Shown piece after piece: positions 52,809 through 61,476 of a DNA stretch of 64,000 bases; position 1 is the stretch's first letter; the number at the start of each line of letters is the position of its first letter. The notes under the pieces were generated by a model. That model saw only the letters and a list, made by a program, of their open reading frames with translations, did no database searches and had not been told where the DNA came from. Both the position numbers and the translations under genes were made by a program. This stretch comes from Falsochrobactrum tianjinense (GTDB lineage Bacteria > Pseudomonadota > Alphaproteobacteria > Rhizobiales > Rhizobiaceae): the NCBI RefSeq assembly GCF_019100495.1, contig NZ_JAHRVA010000002.1:387960-451959 (forward strand), given 5' to 3'.

Positions 52809-53876
52809 ATGAGTGAGAATAACAGGCTTAACAAACGCGACTTTCTCAAAAAGGCCGGACTGACCGGCGTTGGCGCGCTTGGCGCGACCACACTCGCCGC
52901 GCCCTATGTTCGGGCACAAAGCCCGATCAAGTGGCGGCTTCAGACCTATGCCGGCCCAGCTTTGGCCGAGCACGTCATCAAGCCCTCCATCGACGCTTTC
53001 AACAAGGCGGCCAATGGTGAAATGGTGATCGAGCTTTACACGTCGGATCAGCTTGTGCCGCAGGGCGAGCTGTTCCGCGCCGTGCAAGCGGGAACCATCG
53101 ACGCCGCCCAGAGCGACGATGATTCCATGGCGTCACCTGTCGATGTCGCAGTATTCGGGGCCTATTTCCCCTTCGCCTCACGCTACAGCCTCGATGTGCC
53201 TGTCCTGTTCAACTGGTATGGCCTCAAGGAAATCTGGGAAGAGGCCTACAACGAAATCCCTGGCGTTACATGGCTGAGCGCCGGTGCCTGGGACCCCTGC
53301 AACTTCGCTACGACCAAGCCGATCCGCAGTCTGCAGGACTTGCAGGGGCTGCGTGTCTTTACCTTCCCGACCGGCGGACGCTTCCTCACCAAGTTCGGTG
53401 TCGTGCCTGTCACCTTGCCTTGGGAAGATATTGAAGTGGCGATCCAGACCGGCGAACTGGACGGCGTGTGCTGGTCCGGCGCAACGGAGGTCTATACGGT
53501 CGGCTGGGCCGACATCAATAAATACTACCTCACCAACAACATCAGCGGTGCATGGGCCGGTTCCTATTTTGCCAATACGGAGAAATGGAACGCAGTTCCT
53601 GATCATCTCAAACAACTGTTCAAGCTGGCGATGGATAGTTCGCATTATTACCGCCAGCACTGGTACTGGTGGGGTGAAGCGCATTACCGCACAACGGGCG
53701 GCAAGCTGGAACTCACCAGCATTCCGGAAGCCGAATGGCAGCAGGTGGAAGATGCGGCCATGCAGTTCTGGGATGAAATTGCCGCCAAGAGCGCACGCAC
53801 GGCCAAGGTGGTCGATATCCTGAAGAAATATCAGGAGACCATGCGCAAGGCTGGCGCACCATACCGTTATTCCTGA
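52809..53876 (+). CDS. TRAP transporter substrate-binding protein (DctP), Tat-type signal
   Basis: A 355-residue periplasmic binding protein. The N-terminus NKRDFLKKAGLTGVGALGAT resembles a Tat signal, but with Lys-Arg instead of Arg-Arg, and the cleavage follows VRAQ. The mature domain follows the DctP family, with a conserved ligand-binding stretch (VGAWDPCNFATTKPIRSLQD region). A strong terminator follows at 53884. The gap before this gene (52696-52808) has no other gene. Confidence 0.9.
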   Translation: MSENNRLNKRDFLKKAGLTGVGALGATTLAAPYVRAQSPIKWRLQTYAGPALAEHVIKPSIDAFNKAANGEMVIELYTSDQLVPQGELFRAVQAGTIDAAQSDDDSMASPVDVAVFGAYFPFASRYSLDVPVLFNWYGLKEIWEEAYNEIPGVTWLSAGAWDPCNFATTKPIRSLQDLQGLRVFTFPTGGRFLTKFGVVPVTLPWEDIEVAIQTGELDGVCWSGATEVYTVGWADINKYYLTNNISGAWAGSYFANTEKWNAVPDHLKQLFKLAMDSSHYYRQHWYWWGEAHYRTTGGKLELTSIPEAEWQQVEDAAMQFWDEIAAKSARTAKVVDILKKYQETMRKAGAPYRYS

Positions 53877-53883
53877 CGAATTC

Positions 53884-53917
53884 GGCGTCGCGCTCTGGCG
53901 CGGCGCCTCTCTTTTTT
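53884..53917 (+). terminator. Rho-independent terminator within the TRAP/ligase operon
   Basis: GGCGTCGCGC (53884-53893) pairs with GCGCGGCGCC (53898-53907) around TCTG, followed by TCTCTTTTTT. It stands between dctP and the ligase gene, so readthrough or a second promoter must serve the downstream genes. Confidence 0.88.
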
Positions 53918-53939
53918 CCCGTTTGGAGCGAAGCATTAA

Positions 53940-55310
53940 ATGGCCGAACAGTTGACTTTCGATGCATTGAAAAAAGCGGTCGCGAATGACGAGATCGATA
54001 CCGTGCTTGCCTGTTTCGTGGATATGCAGGGACGCCTGATTGGCAAACGCTTCTATGGGCAGTTCTTTGTAGAATCGGGCCACGAGGAAACACACGGTTG
54101 CAGTTATCTGCTTACCGACGATATCGATATGGAACCTGTCGCCGGCTATGAGGCGGCAAGCTGGGACAAGGGCTACGGCGATTTTGTCATCAAGCCGGAT
54201 CTCTCCACGCTGCGCCTTGCGCCATGGCTTGAAAAAACGGCCATAGTTCTGTGCGATGTGCTGGATCATCATGATCACGAAGATCTTTCGCATTCGCCCC
54301 GCGCTATCCTCAAAAAGCAGTTGGCACGTCTGCATGAACGCGGCTATCGCGCCTATTTCGCATCGGAACTGGAATTCTATCTTTTCGATGAGACTTATAA
54401 GAGCGCGCGCGCCAAGCACTGGCAAGCGATGGAAACCTCTTCGCCCTATGTGCAGGATTATGTGATCCACCTCACCACCAAGGAAGAACAGGTGCTGCGC
54501 GCCATGCGCAATCATCTCGCCGCCGCAGGAATTCCAGTGGAAAATTCCAAGGGTGAATGGGGCCCCGGCCAGCAGGAACTCAATGTGCGCTACGCCGAAG
54601 CGCTGGAAATGGCAGATCGTCATGTCGTCATGAAAAACGCCATGAAGGAAATCGCCGAAGCCCATGGCAAGTGCATCACTTTCATGGCCAAATATGATTA
54701 CAGCAGAGCTGGCAGCTCCAGCCATGTGCACAATTCGCTCTGGAGCGCCGACGGCAAGGAGCCGCTGTTCTTCGATCCGAAAGCGCCATACACGATGACG
54801 CCGCTGATGCGGTCATGGGTGGCGGGCCAGCTTAAATATGCTGCGGATTACACCTATTTTCTTGCGCCTTACATCAACTCCTACAAGCGTTTTCAGGCGG
54901 GTACTTTCGCGCCGACCAAGATCATGTGGAGCCAAGACAACCGAACGGCAGGCTTTCGCCTGTGCGGCGAAGGCACCAAGGCCATTCGCATGGAATGCCG
55001 CATCGGCGGCGCGGACCTGAACCCCTATCTCGCTTTCGCAGCGCTTATCGCCGCCGGTCTGAAAGGCGTAGACGAAAAGCTGGAACTGGACGAGCCATTC
55101 GTGGGCGATGCCTATAGCGCGGTGAAGCTGAAGGAAATTCCTTACACGCTGCGCGAAGCGGCTCAAGCGCTGAAGAACTCGGCGTTCCTCAGGGAGGCGC
55201 TGGGTGACGATGTGGTCAACCACTATGTCCATACCGCCCATTGGGAGCAGATCGAATATGATCGCCGTGTCACCGACTGGGAGCTGTATCGCGGGTTTGA
55301 GCGCTATTAG
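53940..55310 (+). CDS. Glutamine synthetase family protein, PuuA-like gamma-glutamyl ligase type
   Basis: A 456-residue enzyme with the glutamine synthetase fold. Active-site sections are ASELEFYLFDE (metal Glu), SSSHVHNSLWS (ammonia/substrate region), and IRMECRIGGADLNPYLAFAA. The last one reads GGAD-x-NPYL, the form found in PuuA and other amine ligases rather than in true GlnA. The GlnA adenylylation site is absent. It should join the gamma-carboxyl of glutamate to an amine using ATP, in the cytoplasm. Its neighbours are ALDH and Fe-ADH. Confidence 0.88.
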   Translation: MAEQLTFDALKKAVANDEIDTVLACFVDMQGRLIGKRFYGQFFVESGHEETHGCSYLLTDDIDMEPVAGYEAASWDKGYGDFVIKPDLSTLRLAPWLEKTAIVLCDVLDHHDHEDLSHSPRAILKKQLARLHERGYRAYFASELEFYLFDETYKSARAKHWQAMETSSPYVQDYVIHLTTKEEQVLRAMRNHLAAAGIPVENSKGEWGPGQQELNVRYAEALEMADRHVVMKNAMKEIAEAHGKCITFMAKYDYSRAGSSSHVHNSLWSADGKEPLFFDPKAPYTMTPLMRSWVAGQLKYAADYTYFLAPYINSYKRFQAGTFAPTKIMWSQDNRTAGFRLCGEGTKAIRMECRIGGADLNPYLAFAALIAAGLKGVDEKLELDEPFVGDAYSAVKLKEIPYTLREAAQALKNSAFLREALGDDVVNHYVHTAHWEQIEYDRRVTDWELYRGFERY

Positions 55311-55375
55311 AGGATTTCCAGCGAAAGCGCGCAGCGGTTTCGCGTCGAACAATGCGGCACAACAAAGACTGGGCC
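55311..55375 (+). repeat. Diverged fragment of the Bru-RS-like repeat (copy 3)
   Basis: ATTTCCAGCGAAAGCGCGCA and the following GGTTTCGCGTCGAACAATGC align with the first 60 bp or so of the elements at 6010 and 28451, with many substitutions. The terminal palindrome is missing. It fills the gap between the ligase and dehydrogenase genes. Confidence 0.5.
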
Positions 55376-55409
55376 AATAACGAAATGACCTTCTTCAAAG
55401 GAAATATCT

Positions 55410-56795
55410 ATGAGCGGCACGGCAAAACTTATCTCCCCAATTGATGGTTCGCTCTATGCGGAGCGTCCGTTTGCAAGCGAAGCCGCAATCCAGTCCGTGG
55501 TGTCGGCGGCGCGACAAGCACAGGCTAGCTGGGCGCGATTGAGTATCGCCGAACGGGCACGTTATTGCCGTGCCGCGCTCGATGCACTGGCGGCGATGCA
55601 GGACGAGATTATTCCGGAAATTGCCTGGCAGATGGGGCGCCCCACCAGATATGGCGGCGAGAACGGCGGCATGCAGGAACGCGGCCAGTATATGATCGAT
55701 ATAGCCGAAGATGCACTCAAACCCTATTTGCCCGCGCAAAAAAACGGTTTCAGTCGCTACGTGAAACATGTGCCGCTCGGCGTGGTGATGGTGATCGCGC
55801 CGTGGAATTACCCTTATCTCACCGCCGTCAACACGATTATCCCCGCATTGATGGCCGGAAACAGCGTGATCCTCAAACACGCGACACAGACGCTTCTGGC
55901 TGGTGAGCGCTTTGCCCAGGCTTTCGAGAAGGCAGGGCTGCCAAAAGGCGTATTTCAGAATGTCGTTCTGGATCACGCCTCGACGGAGAAATTGCTGGCA
56001 TCAGGCATGATCGACCATGTCAATTTCACGGGCTCGGTCGGCGGCGGGCGCGCGATCGAAAAGGCTGCTGCGGGCACTTTCATGTCGCTAGGGCTGGAGC
56101 TGGGCGGCAAGGATCCCGCCTATGTGCTGCCGGATGTCAATCTCGACCATGCGGTGGCCAACCTGGTCGATGGAGCCTTCTTCAATTCCGGTCAGTGCTG
56201 CTGCGGCATCGAACGCATCTATGTGCACGAAGCCGTGTACGACAAATTCGTCGACGGCTTTATTGATCTCACCAGGCAATATGTGGTCGGCAACCCGCTG
56301 GATGCGTCGACCACACTCGGTCCCATGGCGCAGGCGCGTTTTGCCGATCTCATCCGCGAACAGAAGGCGGAAGCCTTGCGCAAGGGAGCAAAAGCGCATG
56401 TGAATATGACTGCCGACCACGACAAGGCCGGATCGCCTTATATCGCGCCGGAAGTGCTGACCAGTGTCGATCACCAGATGAGCGTGATGCGTGAGGAAAG
56501 CTTTGGCCCCATTGTCGGCATCATGAAGGTGCGCAATGACGAGGAAGCGCTGGCTCTGATGAATGACAGCATTTACGGCCTCACCGCCTCACTCTGGACC
56601 ACGGACACCGACCATGCTGCAACACTTGGCGACCGCATCGAGACCGGCACCGTTTTCATGAACCGCTGCGACTATCTCGACCCAGCACTGGTCTGGACCG
56701 GCGTGAAGGACACCGGCAAAGGTGCTGCCCTTTCGCCCATCGGCTACGGCAATCTCACACGGCCCAAATCCTTCCACCTGCGTGAAAAAATCTGA
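55410..56795 (+). CDS. Aldehyde dehydrogenase family protein
   Basis: A 461-residue NAD(P)-dependent aldehyde dehydrogenase. The general base Glu230 lies in LGLELGGKDP, and the nucleophilic Cys is at 263-265 in NSGQCCCGIERIY. The Rossmann section is VMVIAPWNYPYL and MAGNSVILKHA. It would oxidise an aldehyde formed by the adjacent alcohol dehydrogenase. RBS AAGGAAATATCT precedes the ATG. Confidence 0.93.
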   Translation: MSGTAKLISPIDGSLYAERPFASEAAIQSVVSAARQAQASWARLSIAERARYCRAALDALAAMQDEIIPEIAWQMGRPTRYGGENGGMQERGQYMIDIAEDALKPYLPAQKNGFSRYVKHVPLGVVMVIAPWNYPYLTAVNTIIPALMAGNSVILKHATQTLLAGERFAQAFEKAGLPKGVFQNVVLDHASTEKLLASGMIDHVNFTGSVGGGRAIEKAAAGTFMSLGLELGGKDPAYVLPDVNLDHAVANLVDGAFFNSGQCCCGIERIYVHEAVYDKFVDGFIDLTRQYVVGNPLDASTTLGPMAQARFADLIREQKAEALRKGAKAHVNMTADHDKAGSPYIAPEVLTSVDHQMSVMREESFGPIVGIMKVRNDEEALALMNDSIYGLTASLWTTDTDHAATLGDRIETGTVFMNRCDYLDPALVWTGVKDTGKGAALSPIGYGNLTRPKSFHLREKI

Positions 56796-56823
56796 CCTGC
56801 ATTACCTTCGGAAAGCAAATGAC

Positions 56824-57987
56824 ATGACCACTTTGACCGCTAAATGGAATTTCCCCACCACTGTGCTTTTCGGACCGGGCCGTATCAAGGAACTGCCTGC
56901 CGTCCTAAAGGCCGCCGGTATCGAGAACCCGCTTTTTGTCACCGATCCAGGGCTGGCCAAGCTGCCTGTGGTCGCGTCCACTCTGGCGGTTCTCGATGCG
57001 GCAAACGTGCGCTATGCCGTCTTTTCCGATGTGAAACCCAATCCGGTCGAGAGCAATCTTCATGCAGGCGTCAAGGCGTTCAACGACGGCAAGCATGATG
57101 GCGTGATCGCTTTTGGCGGCGGCTCGGCACTCGATCTTGGCAAGTTGATCGCCTTTCAGTCTGGCCAGACGCGCCCTGTGTGGGATTTCGAGGATATTGG
57201 CGACTGGTGGACCCGCGCTGACGGCGACGCTATCGCGCCGATTATCGCCGTGCCGACGACGGCCGGCACCGGCTCGGAAGTGGGCCGCGCAGGCGTGCTG
57301 ACCAACGAAGCCACGCATACGAAGAAAGTCATCTTCCACCCGAAGATGCTTCCTGTAACGGTGATTGCCGATCCGGAGCTTTCCACCGGCATGCCGCCCT
57401 TCATCACCGCAGGCACCGGCATGGATGCGCTGGCGCATTGTCTTGAAGCCTATTGCGCACCGGGCTTTCACCCGATGGCAGACGGCATCGCACTTGAAGG
57501 CATCCGCCTCGTTTTCGAGAACCTGCCCAAAGCCTATGCCGATGGTTCCGACATCGAGGCGCGCGCGAATATGATGGCGGCGGCGGCCATGGGCGCGACC
57601 GCCTTTCAGAAAGGACTTGGCGCGATCCATTCGCTCTCCCACCCGATAGGCGCGCTTTACGACACTCATCATGGCATGACCAATGCCGTCTTCATGCCCT
57701 ATGTGCTACACCACAACCGGGTGGCGATTGAAAAGCGTATTGAGCGGCTTGCCGATTATCTTGGCATTGACGGTGGCTTCGACGGCTTCGTGGAAGCGAT
57801 CATGAAGCTGCGCAAAGAGTTGGGCGTACCCAACAGCTTGCCGGAATTCATCAAGGGGCTGGACATGGATGAAGTGCGAATGGATCTGATTGCGGAAATG
57901 GCGATCGTGGATCCGACCGCTGGCGGCAACCCCATTGAACTGACCAAGGAAGGCGCTCTGGATCTACTCAATGCGGCACTTGGGTAA
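56824..57987 (+). CDS. Iron-containing alcohol dehydrogenase
   Basis: A 387-residue group III alcohol dehydrogenase. The nucleotide-binding GGGSALDLGK (98-107) and metal-binding GMDALAHCLEAYCAPGF and IHSLSHPIGALYDTHHGMTN sections are both present, with the expected His and Asp residues. It would oxidise an alcohol to an aldehyde, passed to the ALDH next door. It follows the ALDH gene by 28 bp and ends the operon. Confidence 0.93.
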   Translation: MTTLTAKWNFPTTVLFGPGRIKELPAVLKAAGIENPLFVTDPGLAKLPVVASTLAVLDAANVRYAVFSDVKPNPVESNLHAGVKAFNDGKHDGVIAFGGGSALDLGKLIAFQSGQTRPVWDFEDIGDWWTRADGDAIAPIIAVPTTAGTGSEVGRAGVLTNEATHTKKVIFHPKMLPVTVIADPELSTGMPPFITAGTGMDALAHCLEAYCAPGFHPMADGIALEGIRLVFENLPKAYADGSDIEARANMMAAAAMGATAFQKGLGAIHSLSHPIGALYDTHHGMTNAVFMPYVLHHNRVAIEKRIERLADYLGIDGGFDGFVEAIMKLRKELGVPNSLPEFIKGLDMDEVRMDLIAEMAIVDPTAGGNPIELTKEGALDLLNAALG

Positions 57988-58029
57988 TATCGGGAAAAGA
58001 TAAACCCGAGCATCCGCCGAGCCGATTGA

Positions 58030-58938
58030 TTACCGGCTTTGGGAGCGCCGCGCCATCCATATTCCAGCAAGGACGATCAAGCCGCCGATGCATTGCCACA
58101 GGGTAAGCGCCTCTCCCAGAATCAGCCAGGCCAGCAGCGCGGCAATGACGGGCTGGAGCAACAGCGTGAGCGAAGAAAACGTCACCGGAAGCCACGCCAA
58201 GGCATAGGCGATGAGGCTCTGGCCTCCTGCCTGGCTAAGCCATGACAGGGCAAACAGCACGGCCCAACCCGCCAGCGTAAAAGGGATCAGCGTCGGCTCG
58301 GAAAGCAAAGCGAAAGGCAATATGCTCAATGCAGCCGTGCTCGTGCTCCAGATCATGACGACCGGAGTCGAGAACCGCTCGCGCGCCTTGCCAAGCACGA
58401 GGATATAGCCTGCGTAAAGCATGGCGGCGAGGATCGCCACCGCATCACCCTTTAGATCGCCACCGCCCAGCGCCTGCGGCCCGCCTTTCAGAATGACGAC
58501 ACCTGCAATCGTGACGACCAGCGCCACCGCGAACAGTTTACCCGGTGCCTGACGCAGAATAAGCCAACAATAAAGCGCAACGAATATCGGCGCCATATTG
58601 ACAAGCAGTGTCGAATTGGCGACCGACGTCATATGAAGCGAAATATGCCAGGCGGCGAGTTCCACCGCGAGCAGGAGGCCGGGCAGAACAACCAGCCATA
58701 TATCGCGCAAGCTGCGTGGTTTGTCCGCATCCAGTGCGGTGCCGCGCGCCGTGAAAAGCATCAGCGGTATCAATGCGAGCGCAAGTCTCCAGAAAGCGGT
58801 CGAGATCGCTCCAAGTTCCGAGAGCCGCACGAAGATCGGCGAGCAGCCGATGACCATTCCGCCTGCGAGAAGCGCAAGCAGCGCAAGCCTCATCTGGCGG
58901 CGCTTGGGATCTTGCATTGTTTCAGTCGAAATGACCAT
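58030..58938 (-). CDS. EamA/DMT family transporter
   Basis: A 302-residue membrane protein with ten hydrophobic helices in two EamA repeats, the usual drug/metabolite exporter arrangement. Its C-terminal repeat ends GEALTLWQCIGGLIVLAGIW, the family's end. Substrate is unknown. It is convergent with the Fe-ADH gene and is on the same strand as, and downstream of, the MocR regulator gene. Confidence 0.88.
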   Translation of the reverse strand: MVISTETMQDPKRRQMRLALLALLAGGMVIGCSPIFVRLSELGAISTAFWRLALALIPLMLFTARGTALDADKPRSLRDIWLVVLPGLLLAVELAAWHISLHMTSVANSTLLVNMAPIFVALYCWLILRQAPGKLFAVALVVTIAGVVILKGGPQALGGGDLKGDAVAILAAMLYAGYILVLGKARERFSTPVVMIWSTSTAALSILPFALLSEPTLIPFTLAGWAVLFALSWLSQAGGQSLIAYALAWLPVTFSSLTLLLQPVIAALLAWLILGEALTLWQCIGGLIVLAGIWMARRSQSR

Positions 58939-59067
58939 CGGGAGAACTCTTGATTTCTGTTTTCAAGCCGGTGTGCGATGCCGAGCCTCTGTGCTGCATG
59001 AGGCGGTCCTATCACGTTGGGATGAAGACAAGAAGCTGATCTTGTGCGGCGTGCGGCAAGGCCGCAT

Positions 59068-60474
59068 TCAATCGTCTGCCTGAGACTTTTTCATCGCGTT
59101 CTCGATGACGGTAAACACCCGCTCATCCAACAATTGCGCGATATTGAAGCGAACGAAGGATGCCGCCGATTGCGATATGCTGAATACATTTCCCGGCGCG
59201 AGAACGACATTTTCTTCGACGCACCGCCGCGCGATGACGGATGAATCGTGGCCTTCGGGCAAGCGGCACCAAAGGTAAAATCCGCCGCGCGGCACGATCC
59301 ACGGCACGATGTCCATTTGTGCCAGGCGGGCGGCGGCGGTTTTACGGGCGCGCGTCAACCGCTGCCGGACCTCCTCCATGTGTTTGCGATAGCTGCCGCC
59401 AGCCAGAACATTGGCGATAAGCTCGGCCGCAACCGGGCTGGGACCGCCAAAGCTTGTCGCGACCTGAAGATCGACCAGTCTCTCGATCCAGTCTGGCCGC
59501 GCGGCAATATAGCCGCAGCGCACGGAGGCCGAAAGCGTCTTGGAAAAACTGCCGATCCTGATGACGCGGTTCAACCCGTCGAGAATGGCAAGGCGCGGCG
59601 ATAATGCTGGCTCGAAATCGGTAAAAATATCGTCTTCTACGATGGTCAGTCCGTGAGCCGCAGCAGCACTGAGCACCCGATGCGCAGTCTGAGGCGAAAG
59701 GCTGGCACCGGTTGGATTGTGAAGGGCGGAGTTGGTGATATAGAGGCGTGGGTTTTCGGCGATAAGAGCCTGTTCAAAAGCCGAGATATCCGGGCCTGTC
59801 GGCGTAAACGGAACGCCGGTGATTCTGACCTGATGCGCACGCAGCAGGGCCTGAAAATTGAAATAGCAAGGGTCATCGACCAGAACGGTATCACCGGGCC
59901 GCAAGAGCAAACGGCAGATCAGATCGATCGCCTGCGTTCCCGAAGCGGTCAGGACGATCTGTTCTGCGGTGGCGCTGATGCCTTCGTCGGCAAACCGGCT
60001 GAGCAACAGGCGGCGCAGGGCAAGCGAACCGCGCGTGCTGCCATAATCGGAGAGTAGCGTATCGTCGCCCCGGCTGAGCGCCCTTAATCCTTTGCGAAGC
60101 GCGGCAGTGGGCATCCAGTCGGCAGGCAGCCAGCCGCAGCCGGGCTTGAGGACGGATGCATCGGCATCGAGCGATTGTCTGGATACCCAGAAAGGATCGA
60201 CATCGCGCTCGCGCGAAGGCCCCATTCCGGCCAGCGCCATCGGCGGCAGATCCGCGCCGGTGACATAAAAGCCAGAGCCCCGTCGCGCCCGGATAATGCC
60301 TTCGGCTTCAAGACGACCGTACGCCTCGACAACCGTGGACGGCGACACGTTCATGGTTTCGGCGAAACGGCGAACCGATGGCAAACGATCTCCCGGTTCC
60401 AGCGCCCTGTTTGCGATTCTTGTGCGCACGGCATCCATAAGCGCTTGCGTCCGCGTCGTTTCTTCGCCGTTCAT
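59068..60474 (-). CDS. MocR-type regulator (GntR helix-turn-helix plus aminotransferase domain)
   Basis: A 468-residue PLP-dependent transcription factor. The GntR winged helix at about 5-75 contains GDRLPSVRRFAETMNVSPST and VVEAYGRLEAEGIIRARRGSGFYV. The class I aminotransferase domain follows, with the PLP lysine in RIGSFSKTLSASVRCGY and the DDPCYFNF motif. It binds an amino acid or amine and acts as a regulator. ATG 60474 has GGAGCGGACA; an earlier ATG (60486) has no ribosome binding site. It is divergent from the EamA-DapA pair. Confidence 0.9.
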   Translation of the reverse strand: MNGEETTRTQALMDAVRTRIANRALEPGDRLPSVRRFAETMNVSPSTVVEAYGRLEAEGIIRARRGSGFYVTGADLPPMALAGMGPSRERDVDPFWVSRQSLDADASVLKPGCGWLPADWMPTAALRKGLRALSRGDDTLLSDYGSTRGSLALRRLLLSRFADEGISATAEQIVLTASGTQAIDLICRLLLRPGDTVLVDDPCYFNFQALLRAHQVRITGVPFTPTGPDISAFEQALIAENPRLYITNSALHNPTGASLSPQTAHRVLSAAAAHGLTIVEDDIFTDFEPALSPRLAILDGLNRVIRIGSFSKTLSASVRCGYIAARPDWIERLVDLQVATSFGGPSPVAAELIANVLAGGSYRKHMEEVRQRLTRARKTAAARLAQMDIVPWIVPRGGFYLWCRLPEGHDSSVIARRCVEENVVLAPGNVFSISQSAASFVRFNIAQLLDERVFTVIENAMKKSQADD

Positions 60475-60491
60475 TGTCCGCTCCATTAAAT

Positions 60492-60515
60492 TGTATGGGT
60501 AATAATATCCATACA
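60492..60515. promoter_or_regulatory. Candidate MocR operator
   Basis: A perfect inverted repeat TGTATGG (60492-60498) and CCATACA (60509-60515) with a 10-bp AT-rich spacer lies in the divergent promoter. A further TTGTAT half-site occurs about 15 bp on. MocR proteins usually bind such repeats in divergent promoters. Confidence 0.6.
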
Positions 60516-60592
60516 GATTATTGAAATTGTATCTCACTGTTGCTGTTCGCGCCACAGCCGGATTGCTACTGCAAACGGGAAAGCGAGGATAG

Positions 60593-61453
60593 ATGGATCG
60601 ATCAATGGCAGGTTGGGGCAGCGGCCTTTTGGGGGTTGTCATATTCAGCGGGTCCCTGCCCGCCACACGGGTGGCTGTCGGGGATTTCTCACCGATGTTT
60701 CTCACATCCGCGCGCGCAGTGATCGCCGCGCTGCTCAGTATGGTTTTTCTGTTCGCGCTGCGCCAGACGCGGCCCGAACGACGCGACATCCTTCCCTTGA
60801 CGCTGGTGGCAATCGGCTGCGTGGTCGGCTTCCCGCTGCTGACGGCGCTCGCCCTCCAGCATATCACGGCGGCACATTCCATCGTCTTCGTCGGGCTGCT
60901 TCCGCTGGCGACCGCTATTTTCGGCGTGCTGCGCGGCGGCGAGCAGCCAAAACCTGCTTTCTGGCTGTTCTCGATTATCGGTGCCGCCACGGTCGCCGGT
61001 TTCGCACTTAACGGAAGCGGGGACGGAACTCTGGCGGGTGACCTGCTGATGATCGCCGCCATACTGGTATGCGGCCTGGGTTATGCGGAAGGAGCAACGC
61101 TTTCACGGCGGCTGGGCGGTTGGCAGGTCATCTCCTGGGCTTTGGCGCTATCCTTGCCGATCATGGCGATAATCACCTTGTTCACCCTCCCCCAGACATG
61201 GACTGACATTAGCACTCCCGCATGGATCGGCCTCGGCTATGTCTCGATCTTCAGCATGATGGTTGGCTTTATCTTCTGGTATCGCGGCCTTGCCCTTGGC
61301 GGCATCGCAGGCGTCGGCCAGTTGCAACTCCTGCAACCGTTCTTCGGCTTCCTGCTGGCGGCGATTTTTCTGGGCGAACCCATTGCCTGGACCATGATCG
61401 CGTCTACTGTAGTCGTCGTAATATGTGTGGCCGGAGCAAAGCGATTCGCCTGA
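60593..61453 (+). CDS. EamA/DMT family transporter
   Basis: A 286-residue protein with about ten membrane helices in two EamA repeats, including GVVIFSGSLPATRVAVGDFS at the start and LQLLQPFFGFLLAAIFLGEP at the end. It is divergent from the MocR gene and 23 bp ahead of the DapA-like gene, suggesting one transcript and a shared substrate. Confidence 0.88.
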   Translation: MDRSMAGWGSGLLGVVIFSGSLPATRVAVGDFSPMFLTSARAVIAALLSMVFLFALRQTRPERRDILPLTLVAIGCVVGFPLLTALALQHITAAHSIVFVGLLPLATAIFGVLRGGEQPKPAFWLFSIIGAATVAGFALNGSGDGTLAGDLLMIAAILVCGLGYAEGATLSRRLGGWQVISWALALSLPIMAIITLFTLPQTWTDISTPAWIGLGYVSIFSMMVGFIFWYRGLALGGIAGVGQLQLLQPFFGFLLAAIFLGEPIAWTMIASTVVVVICVAGAKRFA

Positions 61454-61476
61454 GCCTGCCAGCAAAAGGAGTTGAC

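Noticed and set aside
53178-54731. 517-codon open frame opposite dctP and the ligase gene
   Set aside because: It runs through two real genes and a terminator on the other strand and has no recognisable domain.
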